64,000 bases of DNA, from NCBI RefSeq assembly GCF_003049665.1, contig NZ_PYWM01000026.1:1-64000 (forward strand), read 5' to 3'. Positions 29,115 through 37,911 of the stretch are shown here, in pieces (the first letter of the stretch is position 1; every line of letters starts with the position of its first letter). The position numbers and the translations under genes are program-made. Origin of the DNA: Lysinibacillus mangiferihumi (GTDB lineage Bacteria; Bacillota; Bacilli; Bacillales_A; Planococcaceae). The notes below the pieces were generated by a model, which was given only the letters and a program-made list of their open reading frames with translations, made no database searches and was not told the DNA's origin.

Positions 29115-29302
29115 TTGGGTGCCAAGTTTGGGTGCCTGGCACTCACACAAATGTGAAAAATCTGAATTGCTCAGGTGCCTGGCACGTAAAAATCCACTTC
29201 GCTTTCCGCAGGCTCAAGGTAAGCCGCGAGAATCAAAGTGGATTGGGGTGTCAGGCACCCAAACAAATTTAAATATTCTGAATTATTTGGGTGCCTGGCA
29301 CT
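29115..29302. repeat. Cluster of GGTGCCTGGCAC repeat units
   Basis: Direct copies of GGTGCCTGGCAC at 29132-29143, 29174-29185 and 29290-29301, plus one inverted copy (GGTGTCAGGCACC) at 29247-29259. The second and third direct copies follow CTGAATT at the same distance. Between them, AATCCACTT at 29191 pairs with AAGTGGATT at 29236, making a large hairpin. A single related unit lies at 60946-60974. The cluster abuts the stop codon of the permease gene. Confidence 0.85.
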
Positions 29303-30083
29303 ATATTTTAGTCGATGATGCATTTTTCTTCATTGAAAAAACACCGATACTCATACATACACATATAAGAACAACTGTCATAACTAGGCTCCACCAATAA
29401 TCAGACATCTCCATCGTGCCACGAATAAGCTGAACACCGTATAGTGGTAATTTCCAAGGTGATATAGTCCAAAACGTACCTACAAGTCCATCAATAATTT
29501 GACCAATAAAAATAATAATAAATGCAGCTGTTGCCGCAACAGTTGTTTTAAATGCAGCACTCATCATTAACGTTAATGCTAAGACAAATAAAACCCATAT
29601 AAAATAAGTACCAATACTTGCCAAAAGCGTCCCAACTTCAAATGTTCCATACAGCACAACCGTATAGTACACACTTGCTGCAAACCCCGCCACTATACTG
29701 ACAAAGCCAACTGCGCTAATCACAATAAACTTACTTATAAAAAAAGAACCAAATGAAATAGGTCGTACATACAATAAGGTTGCTGTTCCATTTGAACGCT
29801 CCTTACTAATAGCCCCTACAAAAGAAGCCATCAGCACCAGTAATCCAATTAATTGAAACTGACTAATTGTAGCAAGTAACAGATCGGCTGGTACTAATTC
29901 TGGCATCAACATTTCAAAACCTTCAGGCATATTGCCAACCGCCTCTAGTATATCCATCATATAATAGTTCGTTAGTGGTTCGCTCATACCTAAAAGTGCG
30001 AAAACAAGTGGAATCCATAAAAACTTTCTACTTCGCCACGCTTCTCTGAATTCCTTCTGAAGAAGTACGTTCATGCCACTCAT
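29301..30083 (-). CDS. ABC-2 type permease, YxlG-like
   Basis: A 260-residue six-helix permease. The N-terminus starts with MNVLLQKEFREAWRSRKFLWIP, typical of ABC-2 permeases. The loop SKERSNGTATLLYVRPISFGSFFISK near residue 90 is the conserved exporter segment. It overlaps the ATPase gene by 4 bp. With the PLDc_N protein upstream, gene order matches yxlE-yxlF-yxlG of B. subtilis, although no sigY-like sigma factor lies next to them here. Confidence 0.86.
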   Translation of the reverse strand: MSGMNVLLQKEFREAWRSRKFLWIPLVFALLGMSEPLTNYYMMDILEAVGNMPEGFEMLMPELVPADLLLATISQFQLIGLLVLMASFVGAISKERSNGTATLLYVRPISFGSFFISKFIVISAVGFVSIVAGFAASVYYTVVLYGTFEVGTLLASIGTYFIWVLFVLALTLMMSAAFKTTVAATAAFIIIFIGQIIDGLVGTFWTISPWKLPLYGVQLIRGTMEMSDYWWSLVMTVVLICVCMSIGVFSMKKNASSTKI

Positions 30084-30973
30084 ACTCGTTTCGCCACCTT
30101 CATAAAAATTTCTTCGAGCGATGCTGTTTGACGTGCAACATTTCTCACTAAATACGGATAAGCAGTAAGGCTTTCAAGCAATTGCTGCATGCTTGGTTTA
30201 TCTTCTTGAATGGCTACAGACACATAGCAACCATTGACTGTACATTTAAATGTAGATTGACTGACAAAATACTGCGCCTCTTCCACTGTACTAAACTCTA
30301 CTACATAATTTGGCTCGTCATAACGTTGGCGTACCTCACGTAATGTCCCTTGTTCGACAAGTTTGCCATCACTCAAAAATAATAGTTGGTCCGTCATCTC
30401 TTCCGCATCATTTAAAATATGTGTGGAATATAAAATTGTCGTCTGTTGCTGTAAGCCTTTTAATAAATCAAGTACTTCCCTACGTCCAACAGGATCTAAA
30501 GCAGATACTGGTTCATCTAACAACAGTAGTTTAGGCTTATGGACAATTGCCTGGGAAATACCTAGCCGTTGTTTCATCCCACCGGAAAACGTTGCAATTT
30601 TTTTATGAAGATCATTTCCTAAGCCGACAAATTCTAATGTTTTTTGAGCTTCCTGCTTTGCCTTTTTAGCAGATACACCGCTTAACTTTGCAGCCATCTC
30701 CGTAAACTCTAATGCACTTAACCACGGCTGAAATTGTGGATATTGCGGTAAAAACCCAATATTTGCTCGTAAATCTCCCCCCACCATGTTTACACTACCG
30801 AAAGAGGGTCTTAATAAACCTGTTAACATGGATAAAGTTGTTGTCTTTCCTGCTCCATTTGGTCCGATTAACGCTGTAGAGGTATGCTCTTCTAAAACAA
30901 AATCAATGGCATCCACTACAGTTTTTTCCGCAAAACGCTTCGTCAACCCTGTTACCTGTAGTAATGTAGTCAT
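30080..30973 (-). CDS. ABC transporter ATPase, YxlF-like
   Basis: A 297-residue exporter ATPase. Walker A is GPNGAGKTTTLSM, the signature is FSGGMKQRLGI, and Walker B is LLLLDEPVSALDP, followed by an H-loop in YSTHIL. The C-terminal extension of about 85 residues is usual for YxlF/BcrA-type ATPases. The gene is coupled by overlap on both sides. The substrate is unknown. Confidence 0.9.
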   Translation of the reverse strand: MTTLLQVTGLTKRFAEKTVVDAIDFVLEEHTSTALIGPNGAGKTTTLSMLTGLLRPSFGSVNMVGGDLRANIGFLPQYPQFQPWLSALEFTEMAAKLSGVSAKKAKQEAQKTLEFVGLGNDLHKKIATFSGGMKQRLGISQAIVHKPKLLLLDEPVSALDPVGRREVLDLLKGLQQQTTILYSTHILNDAEEMTDQLLFLSDGKLVEQGTLREVRQRYDEPNYVVEFSTVEEAQYFVSQSTFKCTVNGCYVSVAIQEDKPSMQQLLESLTAYPYLVRNVARQTASLEEIFMKVAKRV

Positions 30974-31173
30974 GATTGTTTTCTCCCAACGATAAAATAT
31001 GCTATTGGTCCAAGTAAATTAATAAATAATATTATCAATACCCATAAAATTTTCGGTCCATTCGTTGCATGAATTTTACTAAGATCAATTAATGCAACAA
31101 TAACTAAAATAATTTGTACGCCGATTAGTGGCGCTATAATCGCCCAAGGGATATTTGCTAACTCCTCCATCAT
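30970..31173 (-). CDS. PLDc_N-domain small membrane protein, YxlE-like
   Basis: A 67-residue protein with two membrane helices and the PLDc_N signature: ALIDLSKI followed by GPKILWVLIILFINLLGPIAYFIVGR. In B. subtilis the homologue YxlE modulates sigma Y activity. The ATG at 31171-31173 follows GGCGAGGTGG at 31179-31188. It is the first gene of the ABC trio. Confidence 0.88.
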   Translation of the reverse strand: MMEELANIPWAIIAPLIGVQIILVIVALIDLSKIHATNGPKILWVLIILFINLLGPIAYFIVGRKQS

Positions 31174-31205
31174 CCAAACCACCTCGCCTTTTGTTCTAAT
31201 TCAAC

Positions 31206-31238
31206 TATAACAATTTTGTTATAATATGTATAGAACAA
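31206..31238 (-). promoter_or_regulatory. Operator-like dyads upstream of the YxlEFG-like operon
   Basis: A perfect 8-bp palindrome TATAACAATTTTGTTATA spans 31206-31223. Its right arm also pairs with TATAGAACAA at 31229-31238 in a TTGTTATA-N5-TATAgAACAA arrangement. The second arrangement resembles the perfect dyad TTTGTTATA-N7-TATAACAAA in front of the GntR gene at 62465. Either could be a repressor site. Confidence 0.5.
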
Positions 31239-31404
31239 TTTTTATCTTGCTTATAAATTTTTCAATAAGCGCTAAATCAAGAAAGCGTGGATTTCAGTAG
31301 ATGTCTCAAGTACGGCTAAGACGGCTCTGGCAGAACTATAACTTGTATATCTGACTTACCTACAAATTAGTCATACCGCAGTTACTTAAATTTATTAAAA
31401 ATTA

Positions 31405-31434
31405 TAAAAAGCCCACCATTTGAACATGGCAGGC
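31405..31434 (-). terminator. Terminator of the phosphatase operon
   Basis: On the minus strand GCCTGCCAT pairs with ATGGTGGGC (two G-U pairs) around a 6-nt loop, followed by TTTTTATAAT. The rest of the 31174-31495 gap shows only the operator-like dyads near its left end. Confidence 0.75.
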
Positions 31435-31495
31435 CGCGTTTACATATAGATTTGTTTCGTAAGACGATAACATGTAGATGCTAAGGTTGATAGCA

Positions 31496-31930
31496 CTACT
31501 TTTCATACAATTTCTTTAAAGCAGTAGCCATATTTGGGCGTATCGTTACTTGGGAACGAGCCTGTTTAACAGCTAACTCCGCTTCCTCCAAAGAATTGGC
31601 TAAGCCAAGTTCCATTAACACAGCCGTTGCCGCTACACCTGCTCGTCCACCCCCACTTCCACAATGGAAGTAAACCTTCTGTCCAGATTCATAGGCAGCG
31701 ACTATTTTTTTCGCTACTGTGTCAATAGACTGAGCTACTTGTGCTTCTTCATCAGCGATAGGCAGATGGTTGTAGTTATAGTGTGCTGCTTGCTGTTCTA
31801 GTTCAGTTAATCCATTTACTCGAACATCAATGACAACGTCTACCTGCTCATTTGAAAAAGCAGCTTCAGCATCCTGTGCACCACCAAAAAATAATCGATC
31901 TTTCACTAACACATCATAGTTTTTTTCCAT
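31496..31930 (-). CDS. Cysteine-based protein phosphatase, dual-specificity-like
   Basis: A 144-residue cytoplasmic phosphatase with the P-loop HCGSGGGRAG (Cys-X5-Arg) near residue 90. The candidate general-acid aspartate is in LPIADEEA. Residues VVIDVRVNGLTE match the early strand of the DSP/beta-lactamase-associated-phosphatase fold. The ATG at 31928-31930 is preferred to a GTG three codons earlier because GGAG lies 10 nt upstream. It follows the two repeat-protein genes closely and is probably in their operon. Confidence 0.82.
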   Translation of the reverse strand: MEKNYDVLVKDRLFFGGAQDAEAAFSNEQVDVVIDVRVNGLTELEQQAAHYNYNHLPIADEEAQVAQSIDTVAKKIVAAYESGQKVYFHCGSGGGRAGVAATAVLMELGLANSLEEAELAVKQARSQVTIRPNMATALKKLYEK

Positions 31931-32033
31931 CCTATGCACGCTCCAAGCTGTTATTTCTCTAATAAATGTCCGATCTTATGAAGATAATTAAGTTGAACAG
32001 GTTCCGCCTTAATCGCTCGTTGTCTAAATACTT

Positions 32034-32432
32034 CTAGGAAAAACCAAGCTTTTTCATTACCTCCATTACTCGTTGTTTCAATGCTTCTAGGGAAAACCAA
32101 TCTTCTTCGGTTTCATCAATTTCAACAACGCTAGATTGTACCCTCTCAATTGCTCGTTGTCTAAATACTTCTGGGGATACCCAATCTTCTTCTTCAAATT
32201 CATCAATTTGAGAAACTTCAATGCCTTCTAGGCCGTCTCCCCATGTAACTGTAGCTTTTACTTCCTCTAAAATTTCTATATATTGTTGATGTAATTCTTC
32301 TTTTTCTTGTTGACTTAACTCAGTTACAGGTGCTGTATCAATTTTTGTAATAAAGAATATAAAGGGGATACAAGCCAAGGCAAAAAGGATTGTGAACAAT
32401 TTGTACGTTTTTAATCGACGTTTTTTTTCCAT
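32034..32432 (-). CDS. Membrane-anchored repeat protein, frameshifted at its 3' end
   Basis: A 132-residue protein of unknown function. A hydrophobic anchor lies at about residues 10-30, followed by a helical acidic region. Two copies of a unit of the form EEDWxSxExxxQR are present. A third copy (WFFLEVFRQRAIKAE) continues just past the stop in another frame and runs to a stop at 31951, so the gene has probably lost its end by a one-base indel, or is expressed by frameshifting. The first 90 residues are nearly identical to the neighbouring paralogue. RBS: TAGGAGTAGGAT upstream of the ATG. Confidence 0.7.
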   Translation of the reverse strand: MEKKRRLKTYKLFTILFALACIPFIFFITKIDTAPVTELSQQEKEELHQQYIEILEEVKATVTWGDGLEGIEVSQIDEFEEEDWVSPEVFRQRAIERVQSSVVEIDETEEDWFSLEALKQRVMEVMKKLGFS

Positions 32433-32490
32433 TCTATCCTACTCCTTATGATGTTCAGATGTCTCATAAAGAAATATTTTTTGATTTATG

Positions 32491-33234
32491 TTATGAAACT
32501 ACACCAGTTGGACTGCAATAGAATTTTGTATTTAATGTATGATAAGTTGTTAAACCAACATACTTTAAACTTCCACCAATCGTAAATGCGTAAGTTGTGC
32601 CTCTATTAGTAATACGAGCGTCTATTCCTGTACGGGTAAAAAAACCTCTTGAAGGAATAGTGCGTAAATTAGAATAGCCAGTTAATACTTGGCGACCATC
32701 AGAAAGCTGTGTTGTAAAAGTCGCAAATATTGTTATATCAATAGGAGTTGATTCATGTAACACTCTAACCTTACGTGATGCAGAAGTAGTAGACAATAGC
32801 GTTATGTTATTTGCAAGAGCCGCAACAGGGTTAGCTTGTGTCGCCCCAATTGCTCGCCGTTCGAATATTTTTTCTGAAAACCTATCTTCTTCGAATTCAT
32901 AAAAAGGAATTTCAGGAATTTCAATTTCAACAACGCTAGATTGTACCCTCTCAATTGCTCGTTGTCTAAATACTTCTGGGGAAACCCAATCTTCTTCTTC
33001 AAATTCATCAATTGGAGAAACTTCAATGCCTTCTAGGCCGTCTCCCCATGTAACTGTAGCTTTTACTTCCTCTAAAATTTCTATATATTGTTCATATAAT
33101 TCTTCTTTTTCTTGTTCCTGTTGACTTAACTCAGCTGCCGATGCGGTACTATTATTTGTAATAAAGAGAATACAAGCGAAAATAAAAAGAACTGTGAACA
33201 ATTTGTACGATTTAATCAATGACTTTTTTTCCAT
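32491..33234 (-). CDS. Secreted paralogue with beta-rich C-terminal domain
   Basis: A 247-residue protein, unrecognised. Its signal peptide ends near STASAAE at about residue 34. Residues 35-100 share almost identical sequence with the neighbouring protein (helical, acidic, with EEDWVSPEVFRQRAIERVQ). A second shorter unit with ERRAIGATQ follows. The last 110 residues are Ser/Thr-rich, probably beta-sheet, with two or three hydroxyl-rich strands and a single late cysteine. The ATG at 33232-33234 has AAGGAT just upstream, preferred over one 17 codons earlier. Confidence 0.72.
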   Translation of the reverse strand: MEKKSLIKSYKLFTVLFIFACILFITNNSTASAAELSQQEQEKEELYEQYIEILEEVKATVTWGDGLEGIEVSPIDEFEEEDWVSPEVFRQRAIERVQSSVVEIEIPEIPFYEFEEDRFSEKIFERRAIGATQANPVAALANNITLLSTTSASRKVRVLHESTPIDITIFATFTTQLSDGRQVLTGYSNLRTIPSRGFFTRTGIDARITNRGTTYAFTIGGSLKYVGLTTYHTLNTKFYCSPTGVVS

Positions 33235-33475
33235 TTTATCCTTCTCCTTATCTTTCGGAATAATTAAATAATACACCATTAGCAAAAGGCAAGAGCAAAA
33301 GAGAAAATTTATTTATACATTTTAATCGACTATTTTCTGCTACTCTATCCCCCTTCGTAGTTTTTTGAATAATTAAATAATATATTATTTATTTAGGGGC
33401 AGTCTAGTAAAAATGACAGAAAATATAGTATTTTTTAAGCTATAATGTCAAAAAAGCTAAGTAAAAAACTACTTC

Positions 33476-34570
33476 ATGGTCATGAACTTGCTTGCCGGCA
33501 TTAAACAATCGTTTTTATTACGAGTCAACTTTATTGAAATGTATGGCCAATATGTTCACAATACAGACTTCGACCAGCAAATCCTGAATAGCATGGTAGA
33601 AGCTATTAAAACAAGACAGGATCGCCGTATCAATGTGATTGATGCATCTATGCGGAATCCTCATAATATGGGCAACTATAAGTCATATGGCCGCAATGCT
33701 CGCACGTTTGCTTTAGGTGTAGCAGAAGACATGGCTGACTTTTATAAACATGCCACCTTTGATCGCATCGCTCTTGGCGGTCTAAAGGGCTCCACTGTTT
33801 CAAACGAAGTCTTTGATGTACTTATGCTTAGTCCGCATATTACAATTCAAAAGACAAGTGAGCGTCTTCTCGAGAAGAAAGAAAAAGACATGATCAAAGA
33901 GACAGTCAAGTATCTTCGTCCAGGAGGATTTCTAATCTTAGCGTTGCCGCACTTCCGTTTTTATAAAGACATTTGCACGATTTTAGCAAAGGCTTATAAG
34001 AACATTCAGATCCGCAAATCAGCTGATCTAGACCGTGGCAAGTTTATATATATCTTAGCGGAGCGGAAGCTAAACAAAGAAGAGATGAAAGAGGTAGACA
34101 AAGATGTCTACAATCTTCTTCGTTCCGCTCACTCTAATCAAAAGTTCGATAACGTCATTGACGAGCCATTCAATGAAGTATATCTTCCAGATGGAGAACT
34201 TGATGTTAAGACATTCCGTGGCAGCATCTTAAATAAAGATGAGCTGGCTAATATCTTAAACTCTTCTCCATGTATGTCAGCCTTCTTAAAGGATCAAAGA
34301 TATGCTTCAGAGAGTGATACAACTCGTGAGCCTTTGCTGCCGTTTACGACTGGCCAATTAGGTTTAGTATTGACTTCCGGTGCACTAGACGGAATCATCG
34401 ACGAAGGCAATGGTCATTACCATGTCGTTAAAGGTCGTGTAGTAAAAGATAAACAATCCAACCGAGATGAAGACCGAGAAACAAATCAGATTACATTCAC
34501 TGAGACTGTTGCGAACCGCGTTGAGATCACAGCAATCACAGCGGACGGGACAATCAAAAGGTTGGCTTAA
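33476..34570 (+). CDS. DUF6094-like Rossmann methyltransferase with altered catalytic motif
   Basis: A 364-residue protein. Residues about 50-205 fit a class I methyltransferase core: INVIDASMRN in place of motif I, then NEVFDVLMLSPHI where an NPPY motif is expected, then VKYLRPGGFLILALPHFRFY and a strand ending in ILAERK. It resembles DUF6094 proteins from memory. The change of NPPY to SPHI and the poor motif I argue against normal N-methylation. The C-terminal 160 residues are not recognised. There is no ribosome site before the ATG, and an in-frame stop at 33458-33460 blocks extension. It heads an island with a helicase. Confidence 0.6.
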   Translation: MVMNLLAGIKQSFLLRVNFIEMYGQYVHNTDFDQQILNSMVEAIKTRQDRRINVIDASMRNPHNMGNYKSYGRNARTFALGVAEDMADFYKHATFDRIALGGLKGSTVSNEVFDVLMLSPHITIQKTSERLLEKKEKDMIKETVKYLRPGGFLILALPHFRFYKDICTILAKAYKNIQIRKSADLDRGKFIYILAERKLNKEEMKEVDKDVYNLLRSAHSNQKFDNVIDEPFNEVYLPDGELDVKTFRGSILNKDELANILNSSPCMSAFLKDQRYASESDTTREPLLPFTTGQLGLVLTSGALDGIIDEGNGHYHVVKGRVVKDKQSNRDEDRETNQITFTETVANRVEITAITADGTIKRLA

Positions 34571-34722
34571 TGAATTTAGCGAAATACATCCCCGTCGTGA
34601 AGAAGAAGTTATGGTTCGGCCTGAGCTCTCCTTCTGTCGGTGATATTGCTTACGATACAAGTACGGAATCTTTATATATCTACAACGGATCCAGCTGGGT
34701 TCGTGTTAAAACAGAAGCCTAA
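34570..34722 (+). CDS. 50-residue tail-fibre-like small protein
   Basis: The ATG shares its A with the stop codon of the gene before it (TAATG), so it is translationally coupled. Residues 19-45 contain the motif SSPSVGDIAYDTSTESLY and then IYNGSSWV, closely like the GDIAYDT...LYIYDGSSWV segment common in phage tail-fibre and baseplate proteins. As a free 50-residue protein it may be a fragment or a small capsid-decoration or adaptor protein. It is the clearest sign of a phage origin for this island. Confidence 0.65.
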   Translation: MNLAKYIPVVKKKLWFGLSSPSVGDIAYDTSTESLYIYNGSSWVRVKTEA

Positions 34723-34739
34723 GAAAAGGGGGATTAACC

Positions 34740-37700
34740 ATGGAATTAAGACGTGTAACTGTCGACAATACAATCAAAGCAAATGCAAACATGGCCGCTT
34801 TCGATGGTGTGACGCACAAGCTAGTTTTCCTGTCGGTTTTAGGATATGACGCTGCTATCAAAAAGCTTGTCAAAGAAATAAACCGCAAGACAACTGTTTA
34901 CGTGGAGCGCTTTGGAAACTACGGCACAGGTTATAAAGAATACGACGTGAAGCGTCATAAGGACCAGGCAACAGATTATGGCCATACCGTTATCTCAATC
35001 AAAGACCAAGTCGATGTGAGTGAGTCTGGAGTCGTATCTCTGCGCGGCTATGTCTACGCAGAATTAACAGCAGAAGAATTTAACTTGCGTGCAGCTACTC
35101 ATGAGCGAGGCGAGATTCATGAAGATTTAATCAACTTGGTTCATGATAAGCTTAGTCAGCACATGCCGGTTGCCATAATTGAAGAGTGGAAGGACTATGT
35201 AGTTGAGCAAGTATTCCGCAATCGTCTAGTTGATGAGATCCGTGTCTTCAAAGACGAGAACGATAAACTTCGTGTATTTAAAGTTAGTATTGATTCAAAT
35301 CAACTGTCTAACATCATTCAGAACGGATTACAGAGACGTGAAATCTCGATCATGGGAACAAACACTGTCTCTGAAGAAATGGCAGAAGTAACAGGAATGG
35401 ACTCTTACTTGAATGCATTCTCTGTACCTACAGCGAATAAATTAGAGGACTTGTTTACGCCGAAGTTTATTCCTGGCCAAAGCGAGTACAATGAAAACAT
35501 GCAAACATTCATTGACTATGCTGAATACAAAGGCATTTCTTTGTATGAGCCACAAAAGATTGTTGTTCAGTCAACATCTAACAACTTAGATAAAAATAAC
35601 GTTAGCTTTATCATTGCAAGACCAGGTTCAGGTAAAACAATCATGGGAGCGGCTGCTGTTTATGCCAATGCCAAGAAGCCTAATACAACAAACATTGTAT
35701 TGTGCCCGGGCCACTTAGTTGAGAAATGGGCAGCGGAGATTACAAAATACACTCCGCTATCAGAAGCCATTGTTGTAGATGACTTTGCTCACTTCAAGAG
35801 CTTAGAGCCTAAGATCAACGACAGACGCCGTCGCAAGCATTTGTTCTTGGTTATCTCTACTTCTACAGCAAAGACAACTTACGAGAAACGCCCAGCTGTT
35901 ATTTGGTCTTCTGCTAAGAAATCTTACTGCTGTCCAAAGTGCGGTCAAAAGCTTCTCAAGAAAGAATTTGCAGGAACTGGCCGTAACCGCTATGAATACT
36001 ATCGTGATTTAACAGAGCTAGACTTCACAAAGGAATACGCATTTAACCAAGTGTGTGACCGTGAAGTGCGCTACTGGAATAAAGAATCACGTCGTTGGGA
36101 CACTCGTCCTTGTCACGAGCCATTATGGACTCCATTCATGAAGGAAGAGGGCGGCGACCGTTGGATTCGTCTTCCACGATCTCAAGGATGGATTGAGAAG
36201 ATCCACATGAACAAATTGTTCGATGAGCTTGTTGTTCGTACTGATCTTGACCGTAATGAGTCTAGATTGTTGTCTGCTCTTTCTGAAGCGATTCAGACAG
36301 AAGAAGATGGTACAACAATCGTTCGTGCGCCACGTAAATATTCATTAGCGAATTACATTCGTCGTTTCTACAAAGGGAAGATTGACTACTTGCTTGCTGA
36401 TGAGCTGCATCAATACAAAGGCGGTAACTCACAACAAGGTCAGGCATTCGGGGATCTTGTAAACTCCGCTCGTAAAATCATTGGCTTAACAGGTACTCTG
36501 TTAAATGGTTATGCTGATTCATTGTTCTACATCCTGTATCGTACGTATCCTCAGCTAATGAAGGCAGAAGGATTCGATTACAACGATGAAAAAGAATTTG
36601 CTCGCACATTCGGTGTTGTTCGAAGCATGAACCGCTTCAACATGAATGCAGCTGGAAACCCAACGACTCGTGTTGGTTCTGGCAGTGAGAAGTTCTTACC
36701 AGGTGTTTCTCCACTTGTATTTACGAAGTTCTTGCTAGAGAATGCTGTCTTCTTAAACTTAGAGGATATCTCTGATGACCTTCCGAACTATGAGGAGATT
36801 CTGATTGCTGTTGCAATGGACGAAGATTTACAACAAGCTTATGAGGAGCTTGAGCGTGAATTGCGTTCTAACATTGGATGGGGCTCAGGCGGATCTAAGA
36901 TCATGGGATCCATGTTACAAGCATTGTCTGCTTACCCAGACATGCCTTATGATCAACCTGCAGTTATTCACCCAGACACAGGTCAGACAGTTGTTACGTT
37001 GAATGACCTTCCTGTTTTTGAGCGCACAAAAGAAACAGAGACTGTTCGTTTATGTCGTGAACGTGTAGCGGCCGGAGATAAAGTTTTACTTTACTATCAC
37101 TGGACAAACCGCACGAATGTTGCAGAGCGCATGACAGAACTTCTAGAAGCAGCTGGTCTACGTGTAACTGTGTTGAGTTCTAATTCATCTTCTACGCGTG
37201 ATCGTGAAGCATGGATTAAAGAACGCACGCCTGAGACAGATGTTTTAATCTGTAACCCAACTCTTGTTGAGACAGGATTGGATTTATTGGATTACACGTC
37301 TATCATTTTCTATCAAGTTGGTTATAACATCTTTACAATGCGACAAGCTTCTAAACGTTCTTATCGTCTGAACCAAACGAAAGACGTTAAGGTATACTTC
37401 GTGTATTACCAAGACACTGTTCAAGAACAAGCTCTATCTCTAATGGCAACGAAGCTTCAGGCTTCACAAGCGATTGAAGGAGACTTCTCTGAAGAAGGGC
37501 TTCATGCTATGAGTAACAATGAAGATCTGTTAACTCAAATTGCTAACTCTGTCGTGAAGAACATCAAGCACACTGTTGATATTGATGTCTTTGCCGGAAC
37601 AAAAGAACGCACAATTCATACTGACTTAGATACAGAGAACATGCCGTTCGATACAATCTTCTCTGAGGTTCCAGATGCCAAACGTGAAGTTGTAGCAGAG

Positions 37701-37886
37701 TTTATAGACAATAAAGTTATTCGCATTGAGTTTAGAACGTACTCTTTGAAAGATTCTCTTGTGAATAAAACAAAGAAATGCAAAAAGAAAAAAATTGCTG
37801 CCCAAGTTACAGCAACTCAATCTAACACTAACAAACTAATGTTTATGCTCCGTAATAAGCAGACGCATATTGCAAATTTACTGTAA
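34740..37886 (+). CDS. SNF2-like superfamily 2 helicase with zinc insertion
   Basis: A 1048-residue protein. About 270 unrecognised N-terminal residues precede a helicase core: Walker A in IIARPGSGKTIMG (near 294), motif Ia VLCPGHLVEKW, a DELH box in LLADELHQYKGG (near 554), motif III GLTGTLLNG, and motif VI RQASKRSYRLNQ. Between motifs I and II a zinc-ribbon-like insertion has CCPKCGQK near 397 and two more cysteines 50-70 residues on. AAAGGGGG lies 6-7 nt before the ATG. It resembles SNF2-type helicases carried by large phages and plasmids. A defence or replication role are both possible. Confidence 0.85.
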   Translation: MELRRVTVDNTIKANANMAAFDGVTHKLVFLSVLGYDAAIKKLVKEINRKTTVYVERFGNYGTGYKEYDVKRHKDQATDYGHTVISIKDQVDVSESGVVSLRGYVYAELTAEEFNLRAATHERGEIHEDLINLVHDKLSQHMPVAIIEEWKDYVVEQVFRNRLVDEIRVFKDENDKLRVFKVSIDSNQLSNIIQNGLQRREISIMGTNTVSEEMAEVTGMDSYLNAFSVPTANKLEDLFTPKFIPGQSEYNENMQTFIDYAEYKGISLYEPQKIVVQSTSNNLDKNNVSFIIARPGSGKTIMGAAAVYANAKKPNTTNIVLCPGHLVEKWAAEITKYTPLSEAIVVDDFAHFKSLEPKINDRRRRKHLFLVISTSTAKTTYEKRPAVIWSSAKKSYCCPKCGQKLLKKEFAGTGRNRYEYYRDLTELDFTKEYAFNQVCDREVRYWNKESRRWDTRPCHEPLWTPFMKEEGGDRWIRLPRSQGWIEKIHMNKLFDELVVRTDLDRNESRLLSALSEAIQTEEDGTTIVRAPRKYSLANYIRRFYKGKIDYLLADELHQYKGGNSQQGQAFGDLVNSARKIIGLTGTLLNGYADSLFYILYRTYPQLMKAEGFDYNDEKEFARTFGVVRSMNRFNMNAAGNPTTRVGSGSEKFLPGVSPLVFTKFLLENAVFLNLEDISDDLPNYEEILIAVAMDEDLQQAYEELERELRSNIGWGSGGSKIMGSMLQALSAYPDMPYDQPAVIHPDTGQTVVTLNDLPVFERTKETETVRLCRERVAAGDKVLLYYHWTNRTNVAERMTELLEAAGLRVTVLSSNSSSTRDREAWIKERTPETDVLICNPTLVETGLDLLDYTSIIFYQVGYNIFTMRQASKRSYRLNQTKDVKVYFVYYQDTVQEQALSLMATKLQASQAIEGDFSEEGLHAMSNNEDLLTQIANSVVKNIKHTVDIDVFAGTKERTIHTDLDTENMPFDTIFSEVPDAKREVVAEFIDNKVIRIEFRTYSLKDSLVNKTKKCKKKKIAAQVTATQSNTNKLMFMLRNKQTHIANLL

Positions 37887-37911
37887 TGTGTGTCTGTAAT
37901 GAATAAAAAAT

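Noticed and set aside
29051-29400. Two overlapping plus-strand ORFs of 73 and 93 codons
   Set aside because: They lie across the GGTGCCTGGCAC repeats and the antisense of the permease gene, with no ribosome site.
33259-33382. 15-bp direct repeat AATAATTAAATAATA at 33259 and 33368 as island attachment sites
   Set aside because: The repeat is low-complexity A/T DNA, both copies are on the same side of the island, and no integrase gene is present.
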